This document shows positions 48,798 to 57,590 of a stretch of 64,000 nt of DNA, piece after piece; positions within the stretch are counted from its first letter, which is position 1; each line of letters begins with the position of its first letter. The stretch comes from Mucilaginibacter empetricola (GTDB lineage Bacteria > Bacteroidota > Bacteroidia > Sphingobacteriales > Sphingobacteriaceae): positions 186,001-250,000 of the forward strand of contig NZ_JANUBZ010000010.1 of the NCBI RefSeq assembly GCF_024808665.1, given 5' to 3'. The notes beneath the pieces were generated by a model. That model was given only the letters and a program-made list of their open reading frames with translations. It did no database searches and was not told where the DNA came from. A program made the translations under genes and the position numbers.

Positions 48798-49376
48798 TTA
48801 CTTCTTATCCTCAAAAAAATAAATTACCAGCATGCGGGCAACTGTTGTACCGAGGTTTTTTGGGGTATGCGGAATGCGGCCATCAAACAACATGGAATCG
48901 CCCTCATTAAGTGCTATAAATTCTTCATTAAATTGATACTCTACTTTTCCGGAGAGAATGTATTTGTATTCAAAAGCATCCGTTTCAACCAGTGGCCTTA
49001 TTGCATCAGGTTCCAGTTCAAGTATAACAATGTCGATTGTACTTTGGGTGATGGATTGGGTAAAAATGCGTTGGTAGTGAAAACCCAGGGCATGTTCTTT
49101 TTCAAAATGGCTATATTCTTCCTTACGTTTTACCAGGATGGGAGCACTGGAGCTTTTTGAGCGGATATCCTTAAAAAACTCATTCAAATCAATTTCGAGC
49201 GACTTGATAATTTCTATCAATACAATAAGCGAAGGGATGGTACGGCTATTTTCAATTTGCGATATTAAACCCTTGCTCACGCTTGCCCGTTGTGCGAGCT
49301 CCTGTACAGTTATGTTTTTTTCTCGTCGGCGTTCTTTAATTCGGTTACTGATTTGAATCAGGATATCTTCTTCCAT
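48798..49376 (-). CDS. XRE-family transcriptional regulator with cupin sensor domain
   Basis: A 192-residue regulator. I start at 49376 because MEEDILIQISNRIKERR leads straight into the HTH; the frame can be extended 36 codons with unlikely residues. The helix-turn-helix (about 10-62) reads NITVQELAQRASVSKGLISQ then IENSRTIPSL. The cupin (about 110-190) has FEYKYILSGKVEYQFNEE and GDSMLFDGRIPHTPKN. XRE-cupin proteins sense a small ligand, often an amine, choline or polyamine derivative. Placed between the two organophosphorus operons, it probably controls both through the shared CTAAAC-TTA-GTTTAG site. Confidence 0.9.
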   Translation of the reverse strand: MEEDILIQISNRIKERRREKNITVQELAQRASVSKGLISQIENSRTIPSLIVLIEIIKSLEIDLNEFFKDIRSKSSSAPILVKRKEEYSHFEKEHALGFHYQRIFTQSITQSTIDIVILELEPDAIRPLVETDAFEYKYILSGKVEYQFNEEFIALNEGDSMLFDGRIPHTPKNLGTTVARMLVIYFFEDKK

Positions 49377-49672
49377 TGGGTGACAGGGTTGACGGGTGCA
49401 AAGTAATAAATAAAGCAAATGAGCACAAAGCTTCTTTTTGTTAATAAAAGTTAAAACAATGCACCCATTGTTACTCAGACGCATTTTTTGCGCAGTTGTT
49501 GCTTTTTTTTGAAAATATCTTCCTGGTTAACTAGGAGTGGGTTTTAAAAGCCATTGTTATGATTGTATTAGCCATTTACGAATTTGGCAATTATTATTAT
49601 TGGCAAAAGGAATTATTGTATGTTAATATTATCATAATATTAAAGCCTTTTATTTGGAAAAAATATATAATA

Positions 49673-50248
49673 ATGCGGTCGCCGAAAAATAATAATCAAG
49701 CCATAGTGAATGAAGTGTTTTCATTGTACGATAAATTTGGCGATGAGGATTATATTGGCGAGCCGGTTTCACAGTTAGAGCACATGTCGCAGGCTGCATT
49801 GCTGGCCGAAGAGGAAGGGTACGATGATGAGGTGATTCTGGCTGCGTTTTTTCACGATATAGGCCATTTATGTGCTGATGCCGGCGAAGCGGAGAGCATG
49901 GACGGCATGGGTAATGTAGACCATGAAAAGCTGGGTGCTGATTATTTACTGGAGCGCGGTTTTTCGGAAAGAGTAGCAGCCTTAGTACAGGGCCATGTAT
50001 TGGCCAAACGTTATCTTACCTATAAATATCCCGAGTACTATAATAAACTATCACCTGCCAGCAAGACTACATTGGAGTTTCAGGGCGGTGTGATGAGCAG
50101 CATGGAAGCTGATGAATTTGAAGCGAACCCTGATGCCGAATTAATAATCCGTTTACGTTACTGGGACGATACCGCAAAAGAAATGAACGTTCCGGTAAAC
50201 AACGTTGAATACCTGAAAAAGCTGGCGCTTGATCATTTAAACAGGTAA
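49673..50248 (+). CDS. PhnZ-like HD-domain phosphonate oxygenase (TIGR03276)
   Basis: A 191-residue mixed-valent di-iron HD protein. I start at 49673; the frame is open 38 codons upstream but those residues are AT-driven. The substrate-lid residues are in DEDYIGEPV (Y27, E30), the substrate His in SQLEHMSQAALLAE (H37), the metal HD pair in FFHDIGH (H61, D62), then DHEK (H84) and QGHVLAKRYL (H108, K112). The late Asp is in LRYWDD, and LSPASKTTL and QGGVM complete the signature. PhnZ cleaves (R)-1-hydroxy-2-aminoethylphosphonate to glycine and phosphate. The gene is divergent from the regulator. No PhnY hydroxylase is in the window, so the hydroxyphosphonate would have to be imported. Confidence 0.88.
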   Translation: MRSPKNNNQAIVNEVFSLYDKFGDEDYIGEPVSQLEHMSQAALLAEEEGYDDEVILAAFFHDIGHLCADAGEAESMDGMGNVDHEKLGADYLLERGFSERVAALVQGHVLAKRYLTYKYPEYYNKLSPASKTTLEFQGGVMSSMEADEFEANPDAELIIRLRYWDDTAKEMNVPVNNVEYLKKLALDHLNR

Positions 50249-50280
50249 TTGATTGGTTGGTAATACAAAGCCGGTTTGGG

Positions 50281-50397
50281 GCCTCACCCTGCCCTCTCCA
50301 AAGGAGAGGGTCCCAAAAGAGAGCGAAGTTAAAGTCTTCTCCTTGCGCCACCGCTAAAGCTAAGGCGGCACGCGGTTGGAGAGGATTTAGGTGAGGC
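50281..50397 (+). repeat. 117-bp repeat with inverted ends, copy 1 (left of SusC)
   Basis: The element starts GCCTCACCCTGCCCTCTCC and ends GGTGAGGC, so the outer 8 bases are inverted repeats, with an inner CCCTCTCC / GGAGAGGG hairpin. The interior shares long exact words (CTCCTTGCGCCACCGCTAAA, GGCGGCACGCGGTTGGAGAG) with copy 2 at 57591-57755. Both copies have the same orientation and flank the SusC-to-GDPD operon. Confidence 0.75.
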
Positions 50398-50527
50398 TTA
50401 ATGGGCCAACCAATGGCAGAATTTTTAAAAAATCAGTATTAAGCTTTTGTAACATCAACGTAACATCTCCACACATAAAAAGCCACTTCTTAACCTGTTT
50501 TACATCTAATCTTAAGAATTGTTTAAT

Positions 50528-50569
50528 CTAAACTTAGTTTAGTGATAATAAACAAAGTTTAGTATTGCT
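50528..50569 (+). promoter_or_regulatory. Promoter and putative operators of the SusC operon
   Basis: CTAAAC-TTA-GTTTAG (50528-50542) is a perfect 6-bp inverted repeat that overlaps the expected -33 region. Downstream, 50547-50569 matches the HAD promoter (48652-48630) at 22 of 23 bases, including the -7-like TAGTATTGC (50560-50568). The leader to the ATG at 50610 is about 35 bases. The duplicated operator suggests tight control by one repressor, probably the XRE-cupin protein nearby. Confidence 0.6.
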
Positions 50570-50609
50570 GAATGAAAAACTCCTTTTCTTCACTATTAAA
50601 CATTAACAG

Positions 50610-53600
50610 ATGAAACAGATTTACAAACAACTAAAAACCGTTGTAACGGTGATGTTATTCTGTATTGCCCCAACGCTTTTATGGGCGCAAACAAAAATTT
50701 CAGGCACGGTTACTGACGATACGCATCAGCCACTGCCTGGCGTAAGCGTAAAGGTTACCGGCACAAACAAAGGCAGTGTAACCGATATTAATGGCCGCTA
50801 TTTAATTTCAGCAACAAAAGGCCAATCATTAACATTTACTTTTATTGGCTTTGAGCCACAAACAGTAGTAGTTGGTGATGATGCCGTTATTGACATTAAC
50901 CTTAAAGGCAGCAGCAAATCATTAAACGAAGTGGTTGTAACCGCATTGGGCGTAAAAAAAGAAGTACGCCGCGTAGGTTATGCAACACAAACAGTTGATG
51001 GTGCTGATTTAACTACAGCTCGTGACCCTAACCCTATTACAGGTTTAACAGGTAAAGTTGCTGGTTTATCGGTAGGTGCTTCGGCAGAGCTATTGGGTCA
51101 ACCAAGCGTTTTAATGCGTGGTGATGCAGTTACCCTGTATGTTGTTGATGGTTTCCCTATCAATACTGATACATTTAACTTAAGCCCTGATGATATTGAA
51201 ACATATACTGTATTAAAAGGCCCTGCTGCTGCTGCATTATATGGTAGCCGCGCACAAAACGGTGCTATTTTGATTACTACTAAAAAAGGAGACAAAAATT
51301 CAAAAGGATTTCACGTTGAATTAAACAGCAGTACAGTAATTAACAAAGGTTTCCTTACTTTCCCAAGAACACAACATTCATTTGGACCAGGTGAAAACGA
51401 ATTTTATGAGTTTGTTGATGGTAAAGGTGGTGCACCAGGTGGCGTGGATAGCGATTATGATATCTGGGGTCCATATTTTGCTGGTCAGTTAATCCCTCAG
51501 TTTGATAGCCCTGTAGTTAATGGCGTACGCCAGGGAACTCCATGGGTAGCACGTGGTGCTAACAACCTGGCCGATTTCCTGCAAACAGGTTTCCAAACTA
51601 ATAACGATATCGCTTTATCATCAAACGGCGATAACTATACCACCCGTTTTTCATTTTCACAACAACATCAGCAAAGCTATATTCCTGACGAATATCTGGA
51701 CATAGCAAATGCTAACCTCTATGCTTCATTTAACCCAAGCCCACGCTTTAAAATTGAAGCTAACGTTGATTATAACAGACAAAGTACTGATAACTATCCT
51801 GACGTTACTTACGGTCCTAACAGCTTAATCTATGATTTATCTATCTGGACAGGTGCTGACTGGAGCGTTAATCAGCCTATTATAAAAGCTGTATGGCAGC
51901 CGGGTAAAGTAGGTGTACAATCAGAGTTTGAAGAGTACACCCGTTACCATAACCCATATTTCATGGTTCAGGACTGGACTCGTGGACATTACAAAAACGA
52001 CGTTGACGGCTATCTTTCAGGAAACTATAAAATTGATGATCACCTGAATTTTACACTTAGAAGTGCAATTGACACTTACAACTTATTACACACAGAAGAT
52101 TTGCCTTATTCAGCACACCCTTACGGTCGTGAAGGAAACCAGGGCGATTATCGTGAAGACCGTCGTGATTTGTTTGATAACAACACCGAGGCTTTATTGA
52201 ACTTTGACTATACTGTTAAAAAATTCGTTAATCTTTCGGGTTTAGTAGGTGGTAACTTCCGCGATTTCTCTTACAACTCAAGCTGGGTATCTACCAACTA
52301 CCTGAATGTACCGGGAGTATACGCATTCAGCAATTCATTAAACGCAGTTCAGGCTACCAGCTTTAGCTCATACATGATGGTTGCCAGTGCATTTTACTCA
52401 TTAGATGCAAGCTTTGGTAAATACGCAACTATATCAAGCACTGGTCGTGTTGATAAAACATCAGCTTTCCAGGTGCCAACAACTTATTACTATCCAAGTT
52501 TATCAGTAGCATCAGTTGTTTCTGATTATATTAAAATGCCTGATTTTATTTCGTTCTTAAAAGTAAGGGCTTCTTACTCAAACGTACGTTCTGATGAAAC
52601 CACCGCTCAAATAGGGCCTGCACCATTTAACTCTATTACTGCTTTTGGTGGCCAAACATCAGGTTCTAATCCATTAAATTATAACCCGCTTGATTACGGT
52701 GCTACTTATTTGTCACCATACAACGGTCCTAACTATTCATTAAATCCGGCTTATACAACTGGTAAACCATATAATAACCAAACAGCCGGTTATTCGCCCA
52801 CTGCATTATATCAACAAAATATCCAAACTTCAACAAGGGTAAACTACGAAGAAGGTGTTGATATTAAATTCTTACAAAACCGTTTAGGTTTAAGCGCAAC
52901 TGCTTTCCAATATATCGATGGACTTTCGGTATTGAACAACCCGGTTGCGACCTCTACAGGTTATACTTCTGAATACCTGAACGCTTTAAAAACCAGAAAA
53001 ACAGGTCAGGAAGTTTCATTAAGCGGCGTACCCGTTAAATTAAATGATTTTAGCTGGAATGTGTTGATTAACTGGTCAAGATTCCAGCAGTATTTTGATC
53101 AATTGCCTCCGGGACAAACTCAGTACGCCTACAATGGTGGTTATGTAACTGATGGTACCCGTACAGATGCATTTTTCGGAACCAAATTCGTAAGAACAGC
53201 TTCTGGTCAAATTGTAAACAACGCCAACGGTACACCAATGGTAAACCCGGTAAATCAGTTTTTAGGTAATGCTAATGCTGATTACAGCTGGACAGTATCA
53301 AACAAATTCAAATACAAACAATGGAACTTCGGTTTCCAGTTTGATGGCTCGGTAGGTGGTAAAATGATTGACTACATGCACCAAAAAACAATGGTTGGTG
53401 GTGCAAACGCATTAACTGCCGAAGGCGCTATTGGTGCTGCCCGCTACCAGGATTGGTTAAACTTTGGCAAAACAGGTTACGCAGGTTCGTACGTTGGTCC
53501 GGGTGTAGTAATTTCAAACGGTACAGCTCCTAACTTCGATTCAAAAACAGGTGCTATCCTTAACTACAACCAACTGGCATTTACACCAAATTCACAAACA

Positions 53601-53900
53601 GCCTTTATACAAGGTTACGTGAGCTCGTACTATAACGTTAACGAAGCCAACTTAATGAGCAAAACTTATGCTGAATTGCGTGAGGTTACTTTCGGGTATG
53701 ATTTCCCTAAAAAATGGCTGGAAAAATCGTTCATCAAAACAGCTTCAGCTAATGTTTACGGTCGTAACTTATTGTATTTCTACGCTAACTCAGAATTTAA
53801 AGATGTTGACTTAAATCAATACAACGGCGTAGCGGGCCAGTCGGTATTACAATCACCAACTGTACGTAGCTACGGTGTCAACTTTAAATTAACATTCTAA
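50610..53900 (+). CDS. SusC/RagA-family TonB-linked outer membrane transporter
   Basis: A 1096-residue outer-membrane transporter. The signal peptide ends near residue 26 (LLWAQ). The carboxypeptidase-regulatory-like domain reads KISGTVTDDTHQPLPGVSVK. The TonB box region is NEVVVTALGVKKEVRR. The plug includes VLMRGDAVTLYVVDGFPI and YTVLKGPAAAALYGSRAQNG. A full 22-strand barrel ends VRSYGVNFKLTF. It pairs with the SusD lipoprotein 15 bases downstream. Codons (GGT, GCT, AAC) look favoured, as in well-expressed genes, judged by eye. Because it is co-operonic with phosphodiesterases and shares its promoter with phosphonate genes, the ligand is probably an organophosphorus compound rather than a glycan. 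Confidence 0.93.
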   Translation: MKQIYKQLKTVVTVMLFCIAPTLLWAQTKISGTVTDDTHQPLPGVSVKVTGTNKGSVTDINGRYLISATKGQSLTFTFIGFEPQTVVVGDDAVIDINLKGSSKSLNEVVVTALGVKKEVRRVGYATQTVDGADLTTARDPNPITGLTGKVAGLSVGASAELLGQPSVLMRGDAVTLYVVDGFPINTDTFNLSPDDIETYTVLKGPAAAALYGSRAQNGAILITTKKGDKNSKGFHVELNSSTVINKGFLTFPRTQHSFGPGENEFYEFVDGKGGAPGGVDSDYDIWGPYFAGQLIPQFDSPVVNGVRQGTPWVARGANNLADFLQTGFQTNNDIALSSNGDNYTTRFSFSQQHQQSYIPDEYLDIANANLYASFNPSPRFKIEANVDYNRQSTDNYPDVTYGPNSLIYDLSIWTGADWSVNQPIIKAVWQPGKVGVQSEFEEYTRYHNPYFMVQDWTRGHYKNDVDGYLSGNYKIDDHLNFTLRSAIDTYNLLHTEDLPYSAHPYGREGNQGDYREDRRDLFDNNTEALLNFDYTVKKFVNLSGLVGGNFRDFSYNSSWVSTNYLNVPGVYAFSNSLNAVQATSFSSYMMVASAFYSLDASFGKYATISSTGRVDKTSAFQVPTTYYYPSLSVASVVSDYIKMPDFISFLKVRASYSNVRSDETTAQIGPAPFNSITAFGGQTSGSNPLNYNPLDYGATYLSPYNGPNYSLNPAYTTGKPYNNQTAGYSPTALYQQNIQTSTRVNYEEGVDIKFLQNRLGLSATAFQYIDGLSVLNNPVATSTGYTSEYLNALKTRKTGQEVSLSGVPVKLNDFSWNVLINWSRFQQYFDQLPPGQTQYAYNGGYVTDGTRTDAFFGTKFVRTASGQIVNNANGTPMVNPVNQFLGNANADYSWTVSNKFKYKQWNFGFQFDGSVGGKMIDYMHQKTMVGGANALTAEGAIGAARYQDWLNFGKTGYAGSYVGPGVVISNGTAPNFDSKTGAILNYNQLAFTPNSQTAFIQGYVSSYYNVNEANLMSKTYAELREVTFGYDFPKKWLEKSFIKTASANVYGRNLLYFYANSEFKDVDLNQYNGVAGQSVLQSPTVRSYGVNFKLTF

Positions 53901-53914
53901 TCAAAAAGAGGAAA

Positions 53915-55585
53915 ATGACCATGAAAAAGATATCAGGATTTTATTTACTGCCCGTACTTGTGTTACTTGCGGTTAGCAGTTGTAAAAAGAGTTTTAAAGA
54001 TGATACCATAAATAATAATTTACCAAACAGCGTATCATCATCATTGTTGCTTACAGGCGTATTAACCAATATGGTTGATTTACCCGATGGTGCAACTACC
54101 AGCAATACCCAAAATGCTATGGTTTATCCCAACGCATCAAACAAAGATGAAATTTGGGGTCAGTACTATATCTACAATTACGATTACTACGGTAACAACA
54201 CCTATGATTTTGATAGCGGTGCTGATTATTATACTACGTTAACCAACGTAATTGCTATGGAAACCCAGGCTACAGCATCAGGCGGTGCAGCTATTAACCC
54301 TTACGAAGCGATGGGCAAGTTTTTAAGAGCTTATTTTTTCAGCAAAATGAGTTTAGAAAGAGGTGATATTCCAATGACCCAGGCTTTACAGGGCTTAAAA
54401 AACCTTACGCCGGCTTATGACACCCAAAAAGCTGTAATGATACAGTGTTTAGCATGGCTGGAAAGCGCAAACTCAGATTTGACTCAGCTGATTGCTAACC
54501 CAAGCGTTGGCGGTACAGGTTTAGGTGCAACTTTAGGGGGCGATATTTTTTACAACAACAGCTTAACTCAATGGCAAAAAGTTGTAAATACTTTCAGAAT
54601 AAGATTGCTGGTTGAGCTAAGCAAACAATCTGCCGATCCGGATGTAAATGTACCCGCTCAGTTTGCAAAAATTTTGGCTAACCCAACTACTTATCCTTTG
54701 CTGCAAAATTCAAATGATAACCTGCAATACACTTTTATCGCTTCAATAAATACCAACTACTATCCTCAATATCCGGATATTTTTGGACAAAGCGGTTCAA
54801 GACAAAATATGTCACAAACATATGTTGCGCTGGCCGATAACCTGAACGATCCAAGGGTATACGCAGTTGCCGAGCCTTCACGTTACGAAGTGGATACATT
54901 GCACAATAGCCCAACAGCGTTTTCATCATTTGTTGGTGCTGATCCGGGTTTGGATTTAGGTACCATGTATAACAACGCAGGTTTGCAACGCTATTCGTTC
55001 ATCAATCGTAAACGTTACTACTCAACTTATACCGGCGAGCCAAGCGTTCAGATAGGTTATCCTGAGCTGATGTTTAACATAGCCGAGGGTATTAACCGTG
55101 GCTGGGCTGCAGGTAATGCTGAAACCTATTACATAGCAGGTATACAAGCATCAATGGCGTCATACGGTATCCCAACCAGCGGAACTTATGCTGCATATTT
55201 TTATCATCCGCCAGCAGGTTCAACAACAGGTGTTACCGATGCCGGAAACTACCAGGAGTTTAATATTCCTATTAACTGGAGTACTTATTATGCACAGCCA
55301 GCGGTACAATATACACCTGATGCTAATGGCCTTACAGCAATATTAAAGCAAAAATACCTTGCGCTGTTCCGCCATTCAGGTTTAGAAGCTTATTTCAATT
55401 ACCGCAGAACAGGTGTGCCTAACTTTACCACTGGTCCAGGTACTGATAACGGTCAGCGTATAGCTATGCGTTTCCAATATCCTTTAAGTGATAGATCAGG
55501 TAATACAGTTAACTATCAAAAAGCATTGGCCAGCCAGTACGGCGGCAATGATGATATTAACGGTATCATGTGGATTCTTAAATAA
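53915..55585 (+). CDS. SusD/RagB-like nutrient-binding outer membrane lipoprotein
   Basis: A 556-residue lipoprotein with lipobox AVSSCKKSF (lipidated Cys near residue 24). It has long helical stretches with TPR-like pairs (GKFLRAYFFSKMSLERGDIP, QCLAWLESANSDL), a region rich in Asn and Tyr, and a C-terminal GNTVNYQKALASQYGGND. It resembles the SusD-like group with PELMFNIAEGINRGW (equivalent to the PELxLxxAE motif). It would cap the SusC channel and bind the ligand. The start may be the ATG at 53915 or the one at 53921; both lead to the same lipobox. A hairpin lies between it and the next gene. Confidence 0.9.
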   Translation: MTMKKISGFYLLPVLVLLAVSSCKKSFKDDTINNNLPNSVSSSLLLTGVLTNMVDLPDGATTSNTQNAMVYPNASNKDEIWGQYYIYNYDYYGNNTYDFDSGADYYTTLTNVIAMETQATASGGAAINPYEAMGKFLRAYFFSKMSLERGDIPMTQALQGLKNLTPAYDTQKAVMIQCLAWLESANSDLTQLIANPSVGGTGLGATLGGDIFYNNSLTQWQKVVNTFRIRLLVELSKQSADPDVNVPAQFAKILANPTTYPLLQNSNDNLQYTFIASINTNYYPQYPDIFGQSGSRQNMSQTYVALADNLNDPRVYAVAEPSRYEVDTLHNSPTAFSSFVGADPGLDLGTMYNNAGLQRYSFINRKRYYSTYTGEPSVQIGYPELMFNIAEGINRGWAAGNAETYYIAGIQASMASYGIPTSGTYAAYFYHPPAGSTTGVTDAGNYQEFNIPINWSTYYAQPAVQYTPDANGLTAILKQKYLALFRHSGLEAYFNYRRTGVPNFTTGPGTDNGQRIAMRFQYPLSDRSGNTVNYQKALASQYGGNDDINGIMWILK

Positions 55586-55604
55586 ATAAATTTTTGCAGA
55601 AAAT

Positions 55605-55631
55605 GCCATCCGCCAAAAACGGGTGGCTTTT
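55605..55631 (+). terminator. Intercistronic hairpin after SusD (weak terminator or attenuator)
   Basis: GCCATCCG (55605-55612) pairs with CGGGTGGC (55620-55627) over 8 bp including one G-T, followed by only four T. The next gene starts 25 bases later in the same direction, so partial read-through seems likely. It could keep SusCD expression above that of the enzymes. Confidence 0.55.
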
Positions 55632-55656
55632 CTGTTTAAACAAAAAAACAAATTTT

Positions 55657-56754
55657 ATGAAAAAGATAATCTTGTTATTGTTGGTTGTTGTGGCAGCAGC
55701 ACAATTAAAGGCGCAAACAGGCAAAACGCAAAATGTGATTGTGATTACGCTGGATGGTTTCAGGTGGCAGGAACTTTATCGCGGGGCAGATTCAGCTTTG
55801 ATCAACTCAAAGTTTACTGAAGATAAAAAGGATATGACAAAAAAATACTGGGCAGCCACGGCAGAAGAACGCCGTAAATTATTGCTGCCTTTTATTTGGT
55901 CGGTAGTGGCTCAAAACGGACAGCTTTATGGCGATAGGGACTTGGGTAATCATGATGAGGTAGCTAACCCGTATCATTTTTCATATCCGGGATATAACGA
56001 AATTTTTACAGGCTTCCCCGATGTAAGAATGAACACCAACGACCCGATCATCAACCCCAATCAAAATGTGCTGGAGTTTTTAAACAAGCAAAAGGGGTTT
56101 GAAAATAAAGTTGCTGTTTTTTCATCATGGGAAAGGTTTCCGCAGATATTAAACGTTAACCGCTCGGGTTTACTGGTAAACGCAGGATTTATGGATTTTA
56201 CTGCTGCCGATGCAAACGGCCGTTTGAAATATTTAAATGAGTTGCAGCATAAGGCTCCTTCCTATTTAAGTGATTCGACCAGAATCGATTTTATGACTTA
56301 CGAGTTTGGTAAAGAATACCTGAAACAATACAAACCAAAGGTATTGTATATCGCTTTTGATGAAACAGACGATATGGCCCACGAAGGCAATTACGAGTTT
56401 TATCTGGATCGTACCCGTCAGGAAGATGGCTATATTAATGAGCTTTGGCAATACCTGCAATCTGATCCGCAGTATAAAAACAAAACTACGCTGATCATCA
56501 CCTGCGATCATGGTCGTGGTGATGTGCCGCTTGAAAAATGGCGCGACCATGGTGCTGATGTTTTACATTCTGAACAAACCTGGTTTGCCGTAATAGGACC
56601 CGATACTCCGGCATTGGGCATTATTAAAACTCCAACAACCACTTATCATAAGCAACTGGCGCAAACCATAGCCAATTTGCTTGGGTTTGATTTTAAAGCA
56701 AATGCAAATCATGAGGTGGGTAATGCCATTGGCAGCGTAACCGGTAATAAGTAA
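55657..56754 (+). CDS. Alkaline-phosphatase-superfamily phosphodiesterase/phosphatase, exported
   Basis: A 365-residue protein. The start at 55657 gives a signal peptide (MKKIILLLLVVVAAAQLKAQ); the frame is open further upstream but over the SusD hairpin. Metal ligands match nucleotide pyrophosphatase/phosphodiesterases: D33 in VITLDGFRW, D235 and H242 in DETDDMAHEG, D284-H285 in TCDHGRGD, and H304. The nucleophile position, Thr in NPPs (TFPN), is Ser109 in FSYPGYNEIFTG. It probably hydrolyses phosphate mono- or diesters in the periplasm, perhaps products of the phospholipase C. It is third in the SusC operon and 14 bases before the GDPD gene. Confidence 0.87.
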   Translation: MKKIILLLLVVVAAAQLKAQTGKTQNVIVITLDGFRWQELYRGADSALINSKFTEDKKDMTKKYWAATAEERRKLLLPFIWSVVAQNGQLYGDRDLGNHDEVANPYHFSYPGYNEIFTGFPDVRMNTNDPIINPNQNVLEFLNKQKGFENKVAVFSSWERFPQILNVNRSGLLVNAGFMDFTAADANGRLKYLNELQHKAPSYLSDSTRIDFMTYEFGKEYLKQYKPKVLYIAFDETDDMAHEGNYEFYLDRTRQEDGYINELWQYLQSDPQYKNKTTLIITCDHGRGDVPLEKWRDHGADVLHSEQTWFAVIGPDTPALGIIKTPTTTYHKQLAQTIANLLGFDFKANANHEVGNAIGSVTGNK

Positions 56755-56768
56755 TAATATAATACCTT

Positions 56769-57590
56769 ATGAAATATTTAGCTTTGTTATTAATACCGTT
56801 TTATTGGGTGCTGCAAACCGCAGCTCAATTTAATCCTGTGCCTACACTAAAACACAAATTTATTATTGTTGCGCACCGAGGCGATCATACTCATTATCCT
56901 GAAAATACTATTGAGGCCTATAATCAGGCTATAAAAGATAAAGCCGACTATATTGAGATTGATTTGCGTACAACCGCCGATGGCAAATTGGTGAGCCTGC
57001 ATGATGCCAGTGTAAACCGGATGACCGATGGTAAAGGGCTGGTAAAAGACCTAACCCTTGAACAAATAGAAGCACTGAAGGTAAGCGTTAAAAGTAAACC
57101 CGATACTACAACCATCTACCATATACCAACGTTTGAGCAGATATTAAAACTTTGCAAAAACAGGATTCATATTTATATTGATTTTAAGGAGGCTGATGCT
57201 TTAGCCACGCTGAATATGCTGAAGCAGTTTCATATGGACAAACAGGTATTGATTTATATCAACAAACCGGCACAAATTACTGACTGGCGCAAAACTGACC
57301 CAACAATGCCGCTGATGGTAAGTTTGCCCGATAGTGTTAAAGACACCGAATCGCTACGCAAGTTTATCAGCCAAAACCATCCTGATGTATTAGATGGAGG
57401 CTATACCGAATACGATGCGCAGATGGTTGCATTTGCCACTGCCGTTGGCTTGCCGGTTTGGCCCGACGCACAAGGCCCCCAGGAAGGACCACTGGTTTGG
57501 GATAAAGCTATTGAAAAAGGACTAAAAGGCTTGCAAACTGATAACCCGGCTGCGCTGGCTAAATATTTAAAACAAAAAGGGTTAAGGTAA
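56769..57590 (+). CDS. Glycerophosphodiester phosphodiesterase, exported
   Basis: A 273-residue protein with a signal peptide ending near residue 20 (TAAQ). The GDPD barrel has H36-R37 in VAHRGDH, the Glu of YPENT, E63 and D65 in IEIDLRTTADG, and H78 in SLHDASVNRMTDG, which are the catalytic and calcium ligands. VHIYIDFKEAD-like strand and GLKGLQTDNPAALAKYLK at the end complete the fold. It releases sn-glycerol-3-phosphate from deacylated phospholipids. It is fourth in the SusC operon, ending exactly at a 165-bp repeat. Together with PLC and the phosphatases it points to lipid headgroup scavenging. Confidence 0.92.
   Translation: MKYLALLLIPFYWVLQTAAQFNPVPTLKHKFIIVAHRGDHTHYPENTIEAYNQAIKDKADYIEIDLRTTADGKLVSLHDASVNRMTDGKGLVKDLTLEQIEALKVSVKSKPDTTTIYHIPTFEQILKLCKNRIHIYIDFKEADALATLNMLKQFHMDKQVLIYINKPAQITDWRKTDPTMPLMVSLPDSVKDTESLRKFISQNHPDVLDGGYTEYDAQMVAFATAVGLPVWPDAQGPQEGPLVWDKAIEKGLKGLQTDNPAALAKYLKQKGLR

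Noticed and set aside
49377..49484. 36-codon N-terminal extension of the XRE-cupin regulator
   Set aside because: The extra residues are Cys/Leu-rich and precede a natural MEEDILIQ start just before the HTH.
49559..49672. 38-codon N-terminal extension of the PhnZ-like gene
   Set aside because: AT-driven Tyr/Ile-rich residues unlike PhnZ; the family begins near the ATG at 49673.
50067..50351. Minus-strand frame starting MAQGEDFNFALF, matched by another at 57401-57661
   Set aside because: Both overlap real genes on the other strand and share their N-termini only because they begin inside the two copies of the 117/165-bp repeat.
50610..55585. Glycan utilisation locus as the role of the SusC/SusD pair
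   Set aside because: No glycoside hydrolase, polysaccharide lyase or hybrid sensor lies nearby; all neighbours act on phosphorus compounds and share the promoter sequence.
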